Positions 13,081-26,182 are shown, counted from the stretch's first letter. The stretch: 64,000 nt of DNA from Marisa cornuarietis (GCA_004794655.1 SMMW01000077.1:62001-126000), one strand, 5' to 3'. Numbers and translations are program-made. Notes: generated from the sequence alone by a model not told the origin.

Positions 13081-13540
13081 ATGTCCACGGACTGCGAGAA
13101 TGAAATAAATTGTGGATTGAGAAAGATGCAGAAAGCCTTCTCTCCAGACGGAATGCCATCTTACCAAGGATTCTACCCGCCTGAGAATGGCTTCAAGTAT
13201 GAAAACGGGTACGGCGGAGGACACTACGGTACCCCAGCACCCGATTCGACACCGTTGGGACTGTATTATGGTGGAAACTGTGCAGTAGGTCTACAAAACC
13301 AAAACTCTCTCGGAGGACCTGTCGGAGTAGATGGGTGCCCGCCCCTTGGAGGGGAGTATGGCGAACCTCCCAACAACGGACACTATCCGGGTATGGGTGG
13401 GGGCCCGTGTGGCCAGGGTGGTTCGCTTACCTGCCCACCCGGCTTAGGACTTCACGTTGGAATCGGAGGCAAACAGCAAACTGAAATATACCCGTGGATG
13501 AAAGAGTCCCGACAGAACAACAAGCGACAAAGTGTAGCAG
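13081..13540 (+). CDS. Hox3: Hox3 homeobox protein, exon 1 (hexapeptide exon)
   Basis: First coding exon of a Hox3-class transcription factor, a nuclear DNA-binding protein of anterior-posterior patterning. It encodes about 153 residues, Gly/Pro/Tyr-rich, ending with the PBC-binding hexapeptide IYPWM (residues 136-140) followed by KESRQN, a Hox3-like context. The exon ends at 13540 in a clean donor, GCAG|GTAGGT, leaving one base of a split Ala codon. The frame is closed 5' by TAA at 13072-13074. Two starts are possible: ATG at 13081, giving 481 residues with exons 2 and 3, and ATG at 13126 (MQKAF...), giving 466. The second matches the MQK start typical of Hox3 proteins and may be the real one. 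The identification rests on the combination of hexapeptide, homeodomain and C-terminal motif; the family assignment is firm, the start less so. Confidence 0.93.
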
Positions 13541-16500
13541 GTAGGTCCAGTTTACAATTTTTTTTAACTCTTTACATTTTTATTTGTAAAAGTAGTTTGA
13601 TGTTTTGTTGCTTGCTTCATTTATTGTCGTCGTCATATCATCATCAAATTCTTTTTCTTTTCTGCTTCTTACCCTTGCATTATTATTATTATTATTATTA
13701 TTATTGCTAAAATTTAATTTAATGTAGTAAAAGTAAAGTTTGTTTTTGAGATTCATGGAGGTGTACAATCTAATTACACGCTTGGATTGCTTTTTTTTCT
13801 CTCGTAATTACAATGCACTAAAAGTAGAAAGTGGTTTGTTTTTTAATCTATCATTTATTTTGCCAACGCCAGCACCTCTTTGAGTTGCGGTCTGCCATGA
13901 ATTATGGTGTAATTGTCATTAACACTGGATGACATGTCTGGCAGTTGCAGTGTCACAAATGATGTTATAATAGTCATTAACACGGCGTGAAGCCCACTGG
14001 CTGGCGGTGTCGGGGGAGCTGTTGTTGCAGCCACTAAGTACAACATGTCAGCCTCCCACCCGTGTACCGGGGTGAGGCTCCCCATCACTGCCGGACCTCT
14101 CCCCCACTTTGTAACAATCATTTATTTATCGCTTAAGACGGGGTGCGCCGCAGACTTGTTACAGTAAACCACTTTAAAGACCGGCAGCAAAAATTAAATA
14201 CCGTTTCCATGTTTATTGGTTCCACATTTGTTCAGAGTTAAAGCTGTTTATCAGAGTGCATAAACCCCCAGATAAGAGGTTAAGAAGTTTACTTATTTTA
14301 ATTTGTTTTATTTTTATTTTTGTTGGTTGGTGTTGAGGTGGGGTGGGGTAGTTTCATCCCTCACACACTTATTTTCACCGAAGGTGCTGGACCTTTTTTT
14401 CAGTCTGTTTGTCGTTTGATGCCTCAGCTTGGCTGACCATTTGTCTTGATAAATGTTTGGTTTGTTCAATGAGTGAGAGGTATCTAGAAAAAAAAATTTT
14501 TTCTTTACCGAGAATAAGGGGAGGGGTCGAGCTTTGAGCACTGTCTTGGTAGGAGGCGTGGCGTCCAGTCTTCAAACAATCTCCAACACCCGAAGCCCGA
14601 GCGAGGTGTGAGTGGCTTGACGAACTAGCGAGAGCCGGTGGCAACACGCGAGTGATGCGAGGAGCAGGCGAAATGTCCAGGTAGGCGCAACTTTCACCAC
14701 TCGGCGAGGGCTACAGCAGCCGGCGAAGATAAATCAGCCTTAAAACCTGCCTCTGACGGTGTCGTCTGCTTTTGTCCGCGCGCCGCGACACCAGATATCA
14801 ATCTTCCGCCTCTGCCTCCCGTGCGGGGGCTGCTGTCACCTCCATTACGGAGCGAGGGGGGCAACCGACGCGACAAAAGACCGTTTGGACGGAGTAAATT
14901 TGAATATTTGTGATTTAATTTGAGGGAGAGTAGGGATGTCTGTCTCCGAGGCAACTCGACAAGATTTATAACCAAAAACAAACTGAGCCTCACGCACAAC
15001 GCCGGCAGGACAGGCAAAAGTTTTACAAAAACTAAAGACAGCGATGGCGAGGAAACTCATTTTAAAACTGAAAATTAGGCTGGTCACTGTAATACTCTTG
15101 CAGCTTCAAAAGTATGTTAAAATTAATTAAACAGTAAACTCGAGGTGTGAAATAAATAAGTGAAACGAATAAACATTTAAAAAAAGGATTTGATTTAAAG
15201 CTAATTTGCAATTACATCAAAATAAAAATAGTTTTGGTTAAGAAATGTTAAAGATCAGAATAATACTAAAAATAATATAACACAAGTTAAACCTGAAAAC
15301 ATTTTATTTTATTTTTTTATTTATTTCAGCAACTGTACCTTCATTTCTAATATTTTGCAAAATCTATCTTGTAATTTGCAAGTGCTTTGTTTTGTTTGTT
15401 TGTTTGTTTGTTTGTTTTCTAATTTATATTTCTTTATTATTTTTGTGTCTTTACCGACTATGTAGCCGCCGAGAGGGATTGTCTGGATGATTTCTGTCAC
15501 TGATGGCATTGTGATTATTTATCATATGACTAAGCAGATCGTCTCTGCAGGATAGTACACTATAGCACTATAGTGGTGGAATGCTTCATGTTAATGACTG
15601 TTCATAACAGCGAAAACTTAGCGATATACAGGAGAATGTCCGGAAAACACAGACAGGCAGACAAACAGACAAAGAGGTGGAGCAGCCGAGTAATACAGAC
15701 TAACCACTCCTTCAAACCTGATCCCTGACAAAGTCTCAACCTTTCACCCCATCCCCACTCCCATCCCACCACAACAGCGACACCAGCGTTTTTACCTGTG
15801 TGTGTGTGTGTGTCCAACACACCCTCTCCCTCACAAAAACCGCCCCCCCTAATTGTTTTTGATAACGAGGACGATAACAGCAACGAAAACAGCGACAGTG
15901 GAAATACTACAACGACGACGACGATGATGGATTAGCGCGTTAAATAATTACTGGATTTGTGAAAGTGTTGTCATTTCCGTCTTTATTTCTTCTTCTTCTT
16001 CTGCTGTGATGGAAGTCAGAATCGGTAGGAAGACTTGTGAGGTGCAGGCAGGTTGAGAAGCACAAACTGCAGAACAAATTCTGTGCTCGAACCTCACGAG
16101 TCAGGCTCCAGACATGAAACTTACTTCAGTCCCATCACCTCATTCGTTTCCCGTTTATTTTAAACCTCCGCTCCGTTTGTTTATGTTCGTAGTTTTGAGT
16201 TTCACTGTTGTTGTCAGGTGTCAGTAAGCAGCAGGCAACAGCGAGCTGAGGGTTGAATTTGCATAAAGGGAGATGATTGTAGGCGAGAAGTACGAGTCCC
16301 CGGCAGTTCTGGGAGCACGTGCACTCACCCACAAATCAATTTTCATTGTACGCGCAGTTTAGCTGTTAAACCTGCACAGAAATGTTAGTGACACACTGTC
16401 GTCACACATTCACCATCTGAATCATTCTATTTTTCTGTCTTCGGTCAAAGGCGTAGAAAAATCTCAAGGCTGAGAGAAAGTTTTGCTCTGTAGCCTCCTT

Positions 16501-19500
16501 GCAGAACTAGTTTTGTGGAGTTGATGTTTCACGACAGGCTTTAAAAATAGTTAACTGCAGATTTGTGTACATGAGGGCGTGTGTGCGTGTAAGTACCCCC
16601 CCACACACACACACAAAGAAAGAAAGAAAGACTACAGAGATGAATCAAAGTTCTGTGCGCACGCGCACGCACACCTCTCTCTCTCTCTGTCTATGCGCGC
16701 GCGCGCGTGCGTGCGTGAACTCTCCCAAAAGAAAAAAAAAACTAATCCCCATCCCCTCTTTCTTACTTGGCACTGGCAGAGACTCGTCCTTGAAAATATT
16801 CATCACTTGCGACCACCGCTCTTGTCCACACTCCATGTATAGGTATGATGCACATACAGGTGCGGGTGGCATTCTGTTCATATGGGTGCGTGAATGGGTG
16901 AGTGAGTACAGGAGTCTCCATCCTTAACATCGCCCCAGCTGAAGTAATTGAGAGTGCCAGTAGAAAGTCTCCGTCCTCCCTAGTCTGGTCACCAGTCCCC
17001 CTCCTCCATCTCGCTCCCACCTGCAGCAGGTAGACGAGTCCTCACCCGTCCTAGCGCTCACTCTATGAATGTGTTCAAGTGTTCACATCGTTCATATCGC
17101 TCCCACCTGAGCCCAGACTCTGTTCATGGATATCCGAACTCCCGGTGGGAAAGACATCAACAATAAGTTGGTTGCACACCTTAGTGTTTGTCTGATTGTA
17201 AACATCAACAACCTGCCACACGCTCAGCCGCCAGGCGCGATCAGCTTTTCTCGCCATCCGCCCTTCGCACTCTGCCTGCAATGTTGCAGCCATCCATCCA
17301 TCCATCGTCCAGGATATGAGACTGCACTGGCAGACAGTGGCAGCGAGAAGAAGAGAGAAACAAAATGTAAGTGAAGGGCTACAACAAGTGCCACAGTCTG
17401 AGTGTTGGGGGCTAGTGTCTACACAGTCTTCATCTGAATTTAACTTCTAAAAATCTGGGACTTTTGCTATTTGACAACACATACATGTATTGAAGGTTTT
17501 GTTTTTCTTAGACATAGTCTACTCCATTTTGTTCAGGATTCCTTCAACATGTGCATGTATGAAAACTTTAAAACAATGAGCACCTGTAATGATTGGAAAC
17601 TGTATGAAATTTCATTGAATAATAGACTGAAGAAAGATTTTGTTGTGTGTCAATATCTCTTACTTTGCTCTTTCTCGATTATTTTTTCTTAACTCTCTGC
17701 TTACAAATTCGAGGCTTAACGACATATAATAAACACATACAAACAAACAAACAATGCGGCAACTGTCCAAACAGTCACAAGAAAGAGTTTTTTGGGGAGT
17801 TTTCTCTGACAAGTGACACGTAGCAAGGTTTCAAATATCACACGATATTATATTATATTAATAATATATCTACTTATGTGCATCCCATTTACACCAAAAG
17901 TCACACATTGCTTTCTGTTATACTGAGATATATATATATATATATATATATATTGATTACCAAAATTAATCACCCATCGATTACCAGAAATTGTACACTC
18001 ATCTCTGCGCACCATGAACATGGACAAACATCAAAACATGAAAAAAAAATCAAAACTCCAAGAAACATGCAAAACATAAATAGAAACACTAGCGGCGAGA
18101 CGGTGTAAGGTGTTGACAAGGTGAAACATTTACCTGACAGGTGAAGAGTTCAGGTACTATATATTCTTGCTCCGTGGCACCACTATCATCAAAAGCCACT
18201 TTCTGATCGGCCGTTTAAAATGTCTGTAGCGGGTACGTGGTTTGTCCGGGTATCACTTAGACCGGCAATCAAACCTGCACTTGGGTTACTACTGTGTGAG
18301 AATGAGTTTTGTGGTCCCTACAGTGAGTTGTGTGGCCTGTGGATGAGGCTACAAGATCTGGGCTACATTCTGTTTTTATTTCTTTTTTGGGGTGGGGGTG
18401 GGGATAAGCTTACACTACCGGAGGAATAATTTAAACAGAATTATAAAAAATAAATGTTCATAAAAGTTCATAAAAGTAGGATATGCATTTAATTACAATT
18501 AACTGCTATCCACAGTTAAAATAGAGACCAATTTTATTTAGGTTCTTTTTTCTCCATCAGTTGCCGACATATATTTTATAGCCTTCTCAGCTGTTGCCAT
18601 CGATACAGTCTCCTTTTATTTTCTTTGTCCATCATCTGTTACCATCGACATTGCACACTTACCATATTCCTGGACTGCCGCTATCTCCACCAGCTGTTAT
18701 GACGAGTTACCATAATTTCTATTTTTCCCCAACATCAAGTCTTTTTAAATATTTTTCTACCACCTTTATTAGAGAGGCTTTTCCCACAATTTTCATACAA
18801 TCACAGTTTTCGTTATCTCTTTTCTCGTCGCCTTTACCGTTGAGATGTTACTATTGTTACATTTTTGCTGAAGATTTTTTTTTCTTCTAGCCTGAGGTGC
18901 TTAAAAATGTTTTCTGTCTGTTGTCTGTAAAAGAAATACATCTTTCCACCTTCCATGTTGCTCTTCACATTGCATTGGCTGGGGGCAGAGCCCTCCGTCA
19001 ATAAATAGTTTCTATTCGTTGTCTATAACTGTCTTCCCTGCTTTATTTATGCTGCCCCACTTTTCTCTTCCAGTCTCACTGCTTTTTTTTTTTTTTTGGT
19101 ATCTGTCTCCCTCCCTCGCTCGCTCGCTCGCCGAGAAACCTGCTTTTTGTTGTCAGAAGGCGAAACTGTTTTACATTTCAGTTGCCAAGTCCCGAGACAA
19201 ACAGCTACAAAACTTTCTCAGTGATCGCAATTTCTTGATCAAATTTTGCGAGGGACTTTTCCTACCAGTTTGTAGTGACTACAGAGATGGAAACTTGTAC
19301 ACTGTACACCAGACACAAACATGCACCTGCCACAAGATAAGGACCAGTTTCCTCACCAGATTCTGGCATTAAATAATAAGAAGAAAAACATCTCTGACTG
19401 CTCCGTTCGTTAACAGTAACTTCGTAACGAAGCTGCTAAATGAAGACCCGGAGAAGGCTGAGTTTAAATGTCAGATTTTAACTTCTTTTAATGTATCTTC

Positions 19501-20690
19501 AAACGAGAAAATTATTTATGAGGCTACTAGAGCTAATGTTAGCTGATGTCGCATTCCAGAGGTTTAAAGTGCGGCAAGATGTATATCCAAAAGGAGAGAT
19601 TGTTCTTGGTGGTAATAATAGTAATTCAAAATACTTATTTAAATAATTACTAATTGAAATGAGGTGCGGACTGAAGATATTAGCAAGGTTTGGAGACCAG
19701 AAGAGTTTAGTGGGTAGCTGTTGATATCCGTGCATTTGCAAAGAGTGTTAATCGAATTCCAATCTTTCGATGATGTTTCGATTATCGATAATTTTAAGAA
19801 AAATGCAGTGTTGTAAAAAAACAAAAGCAAACAAAAAACAAACAAACAAAACAAAACAACAACAAATCGAATAATCAAAAATGCAAAACCCATGCCAAGG
19901 CTCAGACTATCAATAATTTCTAGCAGATATTGGCACCATCTTTAACCAAACATTTCATTCTTATTCACCACCACCCCCTCTCTGTCAGGTGAATCAAGAG
20001 AGAGGGAGTGAAGCAAACAAAGTATCTTACAAACATTGACCTTAGACTAGACACCTCGCCTACCCGGCTTACCACTCACATTTTACAATGTACTACCAAC
20101 CCTGACTACAGAATGACTTCTCTTGCAAACAAGTTTATTGCAAATTGTCCGCATTTTTGTAGACAATCAATGAGTCAATTAGTTGTAGATAATTAATCAA
20201 TCAATTAATTGTCGACAAAGATGGAACTTGAAGAACAGGGGGTAGACAACTCATGACTCCACTCGTCATGCCAGTCGCCAAATGTATGTGTGTCTGGGGC
20301 CTACATCGGGTTCGGCGTGGATAAATAATTCTGAAGAGGAGAAAAATTCCACGGGTACAGTTTATTTTTAAAGCCAACAAAGAGAGAGAAATGACATGAC
20401 ATTGGTAGTGAAAACTGTGAAGGGCGGTGAGCTGGCTGCAGACCATGGGTATCATAACCAGGAATGTGAAAGTAAAACTTTGCGAGTGTCACTTACTCAG
20501 TCCTGCTGGGAGTGAGTGGAGTGGAGTGGGGTGGAGTATCACATGGTACAGCTGAGGCCATGTCCTCCATTCAAGTCACGAGTGGGCAAGTTAACCAGAT
20601 AGCAGCCTGTCTTTGACTTACGATGGCAAGTTGAAAAAGGTCTTTCTGATGAATCTTGCTTCACACAATATGGTCTCCTAGCAACAACAG
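13541..20690 (+). other. Hox3 intron 1, proximal part
   Basis: Begins with the exon 1 donor GTAGGT. Contains (ATT)n at 13679-13705, (GTTT)n at 15386-15416, a CpG-rich patch at 14560-14890, a CT/GC alternating tract at 16674-16718 (Z-DNA-prone cgcgcgcg), and (TA)n at 17927-17953. It also holds the homeodomain-site-like word aattaatcaatcaattaatt at 20191-20210. No internal exon or nested gene is supported. Confidence 0.6.
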
Positions 20691-20960
20691 TCGAGGACGC
20701 TTCAACCCAGCGGGAGAAGGAGGAGGCAGGCCATCTGGCAACCTGTAAATCAGAGGCTAGTTAGTGGCCTCCCCCGGACTGGCGGCGTGTTTCCGCGTGC
20801 GGCATGGGGGTTGAGGAGGCAACTTGTTGACAGGTAAAACCCCGCCAACGAAAAGGGGGCGGCAAGGGTCTGAGACAGCCGCTTGTTGACAAGTAAAACC
20901 CCGCCAACGGGAAAAGGGAAGATGGTGGAGGCCCCTGCTGATCCTCCTTCGTTGACCGAC
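20690..20960. promoter_or_regulatory. GC-rich intronic patch with a 59-bp tandem duplication
   Basis: The words cttgttgacaggtaaaaccc (20823) and cttgttgacaagtaaaaccc (20882) begin two near-identical segments. Both continue as cgccaacg and then an A/G-rich end. The first carries TTGACAGG, a MEIS/TGIF-type TALE site; in the second it is changed to TTGACAAG. The patch stands out as GC-rich in an AT-rich intron. A regulatory role is inference. Confidence 0.3.
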
Positions 20961-21949
20961 AGCTGTGACCGCTTCATGACCGACCTGCTCGCACACCAAC
21001 TGTGTGTCATGTACACTGTGTGCTTCCGGTGACAAAGATCATCGCTTTACAGGGGCTGTAACTCTTGTAATGTGCCTTCTCCTACGATTCTTCGCCATGT
21101 GCATGCGGGATAAAGGGTTCCACTTTATTATCCGCTTCCAGTCACCCTCCAGACCCGTTTTAACAGCAGCAATTTTATTTCTGGGTTAATGGTGGTGGAG
21201 AAGGATGGAGGGGGAAAATTACTTGCGAATCTGCTCATGTTCGTTGAGTATAAACTTGTCTCATATAAATCAATGTGCATCATTACATGCAGTCTGATTT
21301 CAAGACTTTTAGAAGATGATCAGAATACGAAAAACTTTTTTCTTCCTTATTCTCTAATAATTCAATGGCTTGGAAGTAAAATGATGCGATGCATATATCA
21401 GTCACAATTGAATAATAAAGCATGTTTCCCATTAACCCTGCACATCACCAACAGCGCCAGCGACTCAAGGAAAACCTTAACAAAAACCTCATAATCCAAG
21501 TCGCCAAACAGTAACATCCAGCAATATGCAAACAAAAAAAATTGCTGGTATTTAATTTTTAAATATAATAGACATAGACGTTTAGACTGTAACACTCGTG
21601 CAATGGAGTGTCTTAGGTTCTTCCAACACGTATTTCAACCAACTATCTCTTTCTCCAAGTGGTCTGCTGTGAACTGATTTAAGTGTTTTGGGTGCAAGGA
21701 TATTGTAACTCATTCCAAACTGCAATCATTTCACCATGACAGTTTTGTTTTGGTTAACCTCTTCGGGGGGTTAATGCTGTCGGTTTTGTCAAGCGTGAAA
21801 CTCAAGTGGTGTTAAACAAGCAGCATCAGTCCAAGGAGTTCAATTGCTCAGACCAGAAATAAACAGCCCTCGCCTTCCTTGTCGCCTTGGAGTTGAGACG
21901 TGCGGACCGCTTGCGAAAATGAGTCGAAATTTGAATCAATTAGAAATAT

Positions 21950-22080
21950 TTGCTTCAGCGCTTCTATAAACGTCGTGAACGGGGGCGATAAATCTGTCAG
22001 GCTGAATCGTGGAGGGGAAGCTATCGGGGCAATAAAGCGGAGTAACTCCCTGCGATGCTTGTCTGTGTGATTGCGAGTTG
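21950..22080. promoter_or_regulatory. Intronic candidate cis-element (CGATAAATCTGTCA)
   Basis: Dense, non-repetitive sequence containing aacgggggcgat (21978-21989), cgataaatctgtca (21986-21999) and gctgaatc (22001-22008), then ggagtaactccctgcgatgc near 22040-22059. GATAAAT next to CTGTCA resembles a Hox/PBC half-site beside a MEIS site. The same words recur at 31811, 45857-45925, 46061 and 47770. Function is inferred from motif composition and location only. Confidence 0.3.
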
Positions 22081-22220
22081 CGGGCCGTTGAGAACAAACA
22101 GATTCACATGGCGAACCTCGGAGGTGTTTCACTGGGTGCGTTTAAAACAAAAATGTTTTATCGCATGCTCCCTCTTGGCTAAGCAGTTCAAACGCAGGAG
22201 AACGCGAGCATTTGTTGTTT

Positions 22221-22259
<39 letters not shown>

Positions 22260-24261
22260 TGAGAGAGAGAGGGGGCGGTTATAAACGTGTGCACACTCCT
22301 GAAGAAGGCACATTCAACCACGCATGCGTACCCAAGCACAGTCATTCACGCATGCGCACTAGAGAACATTTAGTCGGCGTGCATTCAATCGTGAATTAAA
22401 TCACGAGAATTCGGGTGAATAAAAATGCCAGAAACCCTCCCCTCACCCTCCAATCCCTCCATCCACAGATATTGAAGTTGGCCTAACCGCTTATTTGGTG
22501 GGACTAAGGGAATACGATAAGGGACTTAAATTTCTCGTTAATTGCGCACGTGATCACGTACTATTAATACCAAAAACAAACAAACAAACAACAAACAAAC
22601 GTGAAGGTGGAGAGATACGAAGACGAAAGGAGCGGGGAGAGGGGAGGGATGTGGGGTCGGGCACTTCAGGCTGACTTCTTGAAAACTCGCCCTGCAGTTC
22701 GTCAGAACCTCTTACAACTTCTGATTCTGCGCAGGAGATGATAGTTCACTTCCTGCACTGTTTTTTCTCCCAGTTACACCGTGTAAATATTTACGGGCAG
22801 AGAAGTCTTTGACTTGACGAAAGATGGCAGACGAAGGCGAGGCTCGGCGACGAACGGGTCCTTGCACTTAGGGGTTCGTTCCCCGCACACAGGCTCGTCC
22901 GCACTTACAAGTGATTCCCAGTCCATCGCGAGCTGTGAGTGTGACTTGCAGACACCAGCAGGACTTGGACATCATCATCGGCTACAACTTTGGCGGACCT
23001 TTACCACTCCAGCGCCTATGCGAATCATTCAAACTAGAAAGTCCTTTAAAGAATATCACATGGTGTCTGTCAAGTAAGCCTGCTCATATTTATCCAAAAT
23101 ATTGAATAGAGAATCGTGTATTGACTAATCCCTTTATCTGTATGACTGTAATTATTCTTTAGTCTTATGTACCTTCCGCCCACCCGGTTTCTATCCGTCC
23201 ATGTATCCATCCAACTTCCCATACCTTCCATCGAACCACCCATCCGTAGAGCCAACCATCCTCCCGCCTCTCTCACACACCCGCCCCTTGCCAGCCCCCC
23301 ACGTGACGACTGCACGGCCGGCCGACTGGTTGTTTGTGTGTTTGCACGTGAAGCTCACCTCAGCCTCGCACATCGCGACGTGTGTCTGTCGTCGCTGTCG
23401 GTAACCCCGCCGCTTTGAGAGGTCATCTTCCCAGTGGGTTTTCCTCCCCAGGACGTAAACACAGGTGACCGGAGAAACACTTCCCTCCGTCCTCTTGGTG
23501 CCTTCCTTCCCCGCCCCCCCGACACCCCCAAACTCTTCGCATGGTGTGGTGTTCCTGCTGTCCGCCCTCTCTTCCCCTCCATATTTTAACGGTGCTTCTG
23601 TCTTACATTTTTGGTTCTTTTTTTTAATGGCGCTTCGTAGCTTTGTAAAGTTTATGAATGTTTATGAGAAACACCTGGCGCCATCTTAGTGAAGAAACGT
23701 CTGCCCGTGTGGCCCAACAGCTGTGTTTTGTAACAATGGGGGGGGGGAAATAGTCGGGGGTTGGAGGGGTTGGTGGAAAGCGAAGTTATTTTATTCTTGA
23801 AATGAAACATTGTGAAAGCTTTGGGGATAAAATATTGAGGTGGACTAAAAACATATCTCGTTTGTGTGAGGTTGTCGCACTTCTTGAAAGGTGGTTGTGT
23901 TGGCAACAGCGAAGAAGCTGTATGTTCAGTACACCACCCTGTCAGTAGCCTCGCTACAAACTATGAACTCTGTCCTCGGCCGCCAAACTCTAGGAAAGAA
24001 CACAGACAGGAAGGCTTTTTTGTTATGATAGTCTTACTCCCATTTGCCGAAGACAATGTAGACACACATAGTGTAGGTCCGGTGAAGATCTTTTAGACAC
24101 AGTGAGTCACTTCACCAGAGTGGGACTAGCAGTAGTTTACTCAAACTCTGTGGCGGTTACACCTGCATTGCTTCAGGAAATAACAACAGCTCTGTGGTCC
24201 TCATCTTCTTCATCTCGGACTGGACCTTTCTTCTGGTGTCTACGTCGTTGTTGGTGTGCCG
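22081..24261 (+). other. Hox3 intron 1, middle part
   Basis: Contains (GT)n at 22223-22256 followed by GA repeats, the perfect palindrome acgtgatcacgt at 22548-22559, a (AAAC)n-like run at 22574-22600 and a poly(G) tract at 23739-23748. An exon-like frame at 22960-23072, ending near a GTAAGC donor-like word, lacks a supported acceptor or homology and is not called. Confidence 0.5.
22223..22256. repeat. (GT)n microsatellite
   Basis: Seventeen GT dinucleotides, followed after TTT by a short GA run. Confidence 0.97.
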
Positions 24262-24595
24262 TTGTTTATGTAGCGGTGGTCTGATGTTATGTACCCGTTA
24301 TGTGATGTCATGTACCGTGGTGTGATCTTATGTACCCGTGGTGTGATGCTATATACCCGTGGTGTGATGTTATGAAGCCATGGTGCAATGTTATGTACCC
24401 GTTATGTGATGTTATGTAGCCGTGGTGCTATGTTATGTAGCTGTGGTTTGATGTTATATACCGTGGTGCTGTGCTATGTACCCGTGGTGTGATGCTATGT
24501 AGCCGTGGTGCTATGTTATGTACCCGTGGTGCTATACTATGTAGACGTGGTGCTATGCTATGTAGTCGTGATGCTATGCTATGTAGCCGTGGTGT
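24262..24595. repeat. 21-bp minisatellite, about 16 diverged copies
   Basis: Unit close to gtggtgtgatgttatgtaccc, with frequent tagcc/taccc and gctat/gatgt variants. The copies differ from each other, so the array is older or less homogenised than the 31-bp and 44-bp arrays in this window. A unit length divisible by three makes spurious open frames. Confidence 0.9.
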
Positions 24596-25488
24596 CCATG
24601 CTGTGTGTTGAAGTCGGCCATGTTACTGACTCTCGTGGCCGCCAGACACACACCCCACATGTTGCCAGCCGACCGTGGCGCTGTTTTGCATCCTGCAGGC
24701 GCGTTTCCAGATTTTCTCTGTTCGGCAGCAGGTTTTTTTTTTTTTTTTGAGCCTGCTGCCGTATTCGTTGTATTCGGTCGGTCTGGAAACTTCTGTCCGG
24801 ACAGAGACGTGTCTGTAGGACACAAACATTGAGCTCAGTTTGAAGCAGAAAACAGCTGGACAGCAGCTGTAACTAACAACGGACAGTCCACCATCGTCAG
24901 CACCTGCTTCTGCAGCTAGAAAACATTTCTTCAACATCCACTCGCTCCCTCTCAAAGTTTTACAGCCTCCCGGGTCACGTGTAGAGTTTTGTTTTCACGC
25001 CTGTTTTCCCTTTAAAAATGCGCAACATTAAAAAATAAAAATCACTTGGACTGTAATTATTATTAATAGTAGTATTAGTAGTATCAGAATGATTTCTTAT
25101 GTGTGCCAAGGCAAAGAGTAATTTTAAGGATCTCATTTTTAACCTCTTCCCAATAATTTCTGGTTTAGTTGCCCAGCAATTGCTGACTTCTATAAGTTAT
25201 TTGTGGCTGAGCTCCACAATATTTTCTTGGCTATCTACATATTCATTTCCGAGGTAGCTGTACAATATTTCTTGACTTACCCAATTATTTCTGTATTAGT
25301 TTCTAAGTCAATTCCGGCACAAAAATGTTTTGCTTAGATAAGCAATACTTTGGTATATGCAAAAAGTATACAGGTAGTGCGCTTACCAAGGTAGTGTAGC
25401 ATCAGAGGTAATTTTCTTAATGTTAAATTATTTTAATCTTTCTCCAGACATCTCGTTGCATCTTCAACTCGAAAAGACATTACAAAAT
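24596..25488 (+). other. Hox3 intron 1 stretch, nothing recognised
   Basis: A poly(T) run is at 24733-24748. The segment from 25020 to 25480 is AT-rich with TAG/TAT triplet runs. No exon, RNA gene or mobile element is visible. Confidence 0.5.
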
Positions 25489-25625
25489 AACACTAAAAAT
25501 ACGACGTTAACAATTAACACTAAATACACGTTAACAATTAACAATAAGCACACTCAACAATTAACACTAAACACACTAACAATTAACACTAAATACACGC
25601 TAACAATTAACACTAAGCACACGAC
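25489..25625. repeat. 24-bp minisatellite, about 5-6 copies
   Basis: Unit aacaattaacactaaataca plus cgtt/gctt-type variants. The first copy is diverged. Confidence 0.85.
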
Positions 25626-25870
25626 GTGTTCCAAACCTTTATTTAACAAACAACTATGCTAACACTACAATTTCATACTTGTGACAGGGGTGAGTGGGAG
25701 AGACGGGGAGGCGGGTGACGGGTAGATGGAGGATGTCTACAAATCAATTAGTTTGCGAGTCAGGAAAACAGACGAGCCGTGAAATCGTCCGCTCAACAGT
25801 AGCTCACATACAGCAACCAAGTAGTCAGCTCTCTGTACGCCAGCAAAGTAGCAAAATAAGGCATAACAAG

Positions 25871-26182
25871 TAGTTATTAGAGATGAGACAACTAATCGTT
25901 ATTAGAGATGAGACAACTAATTGTTATTAGAGATGAGACAACTAATTGTTATTAGAGATGAGACCACTAATTGTTATTAGAGATGAGACAACTAATTGTT
26001 ATTAGAGATGAGACCACTAATTGTTATTAGAGATGAGACAACTAATCGTCATTAGAGATGAGACAACTAATTGTTATTAGAGATGAGACCACTAATTGTT
26101 ATTAGAGAGGAGACATCTAATTGTTATTAGAGATGAGACAGTTATTAGAGATGAGACCACTAATTGTTATTAGAGATGAGAC
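25871..26182. repeat. 25-bp minisatellite, left part, interrupted by a transposon
   Basis: Unit gttattagagatgagacaac plus taatt (25 bp), about 12 copies. One copy at 26133-26157 lacks nine bases and reads gagatgagacagttattag. This is exactly the junction that would remain if the inserted element at 26183-26859 were removed. The array resumes at 26860. Confidence 0.92.

Noticed and set aside
22911..23105. Exon-like frame ending at a GTAAGC donor-like word inside Hox3 intron 1
   Set aside because: No convincing acceptor, no recognised similarity, and insertion would not obviously keep the Hox3 frame.
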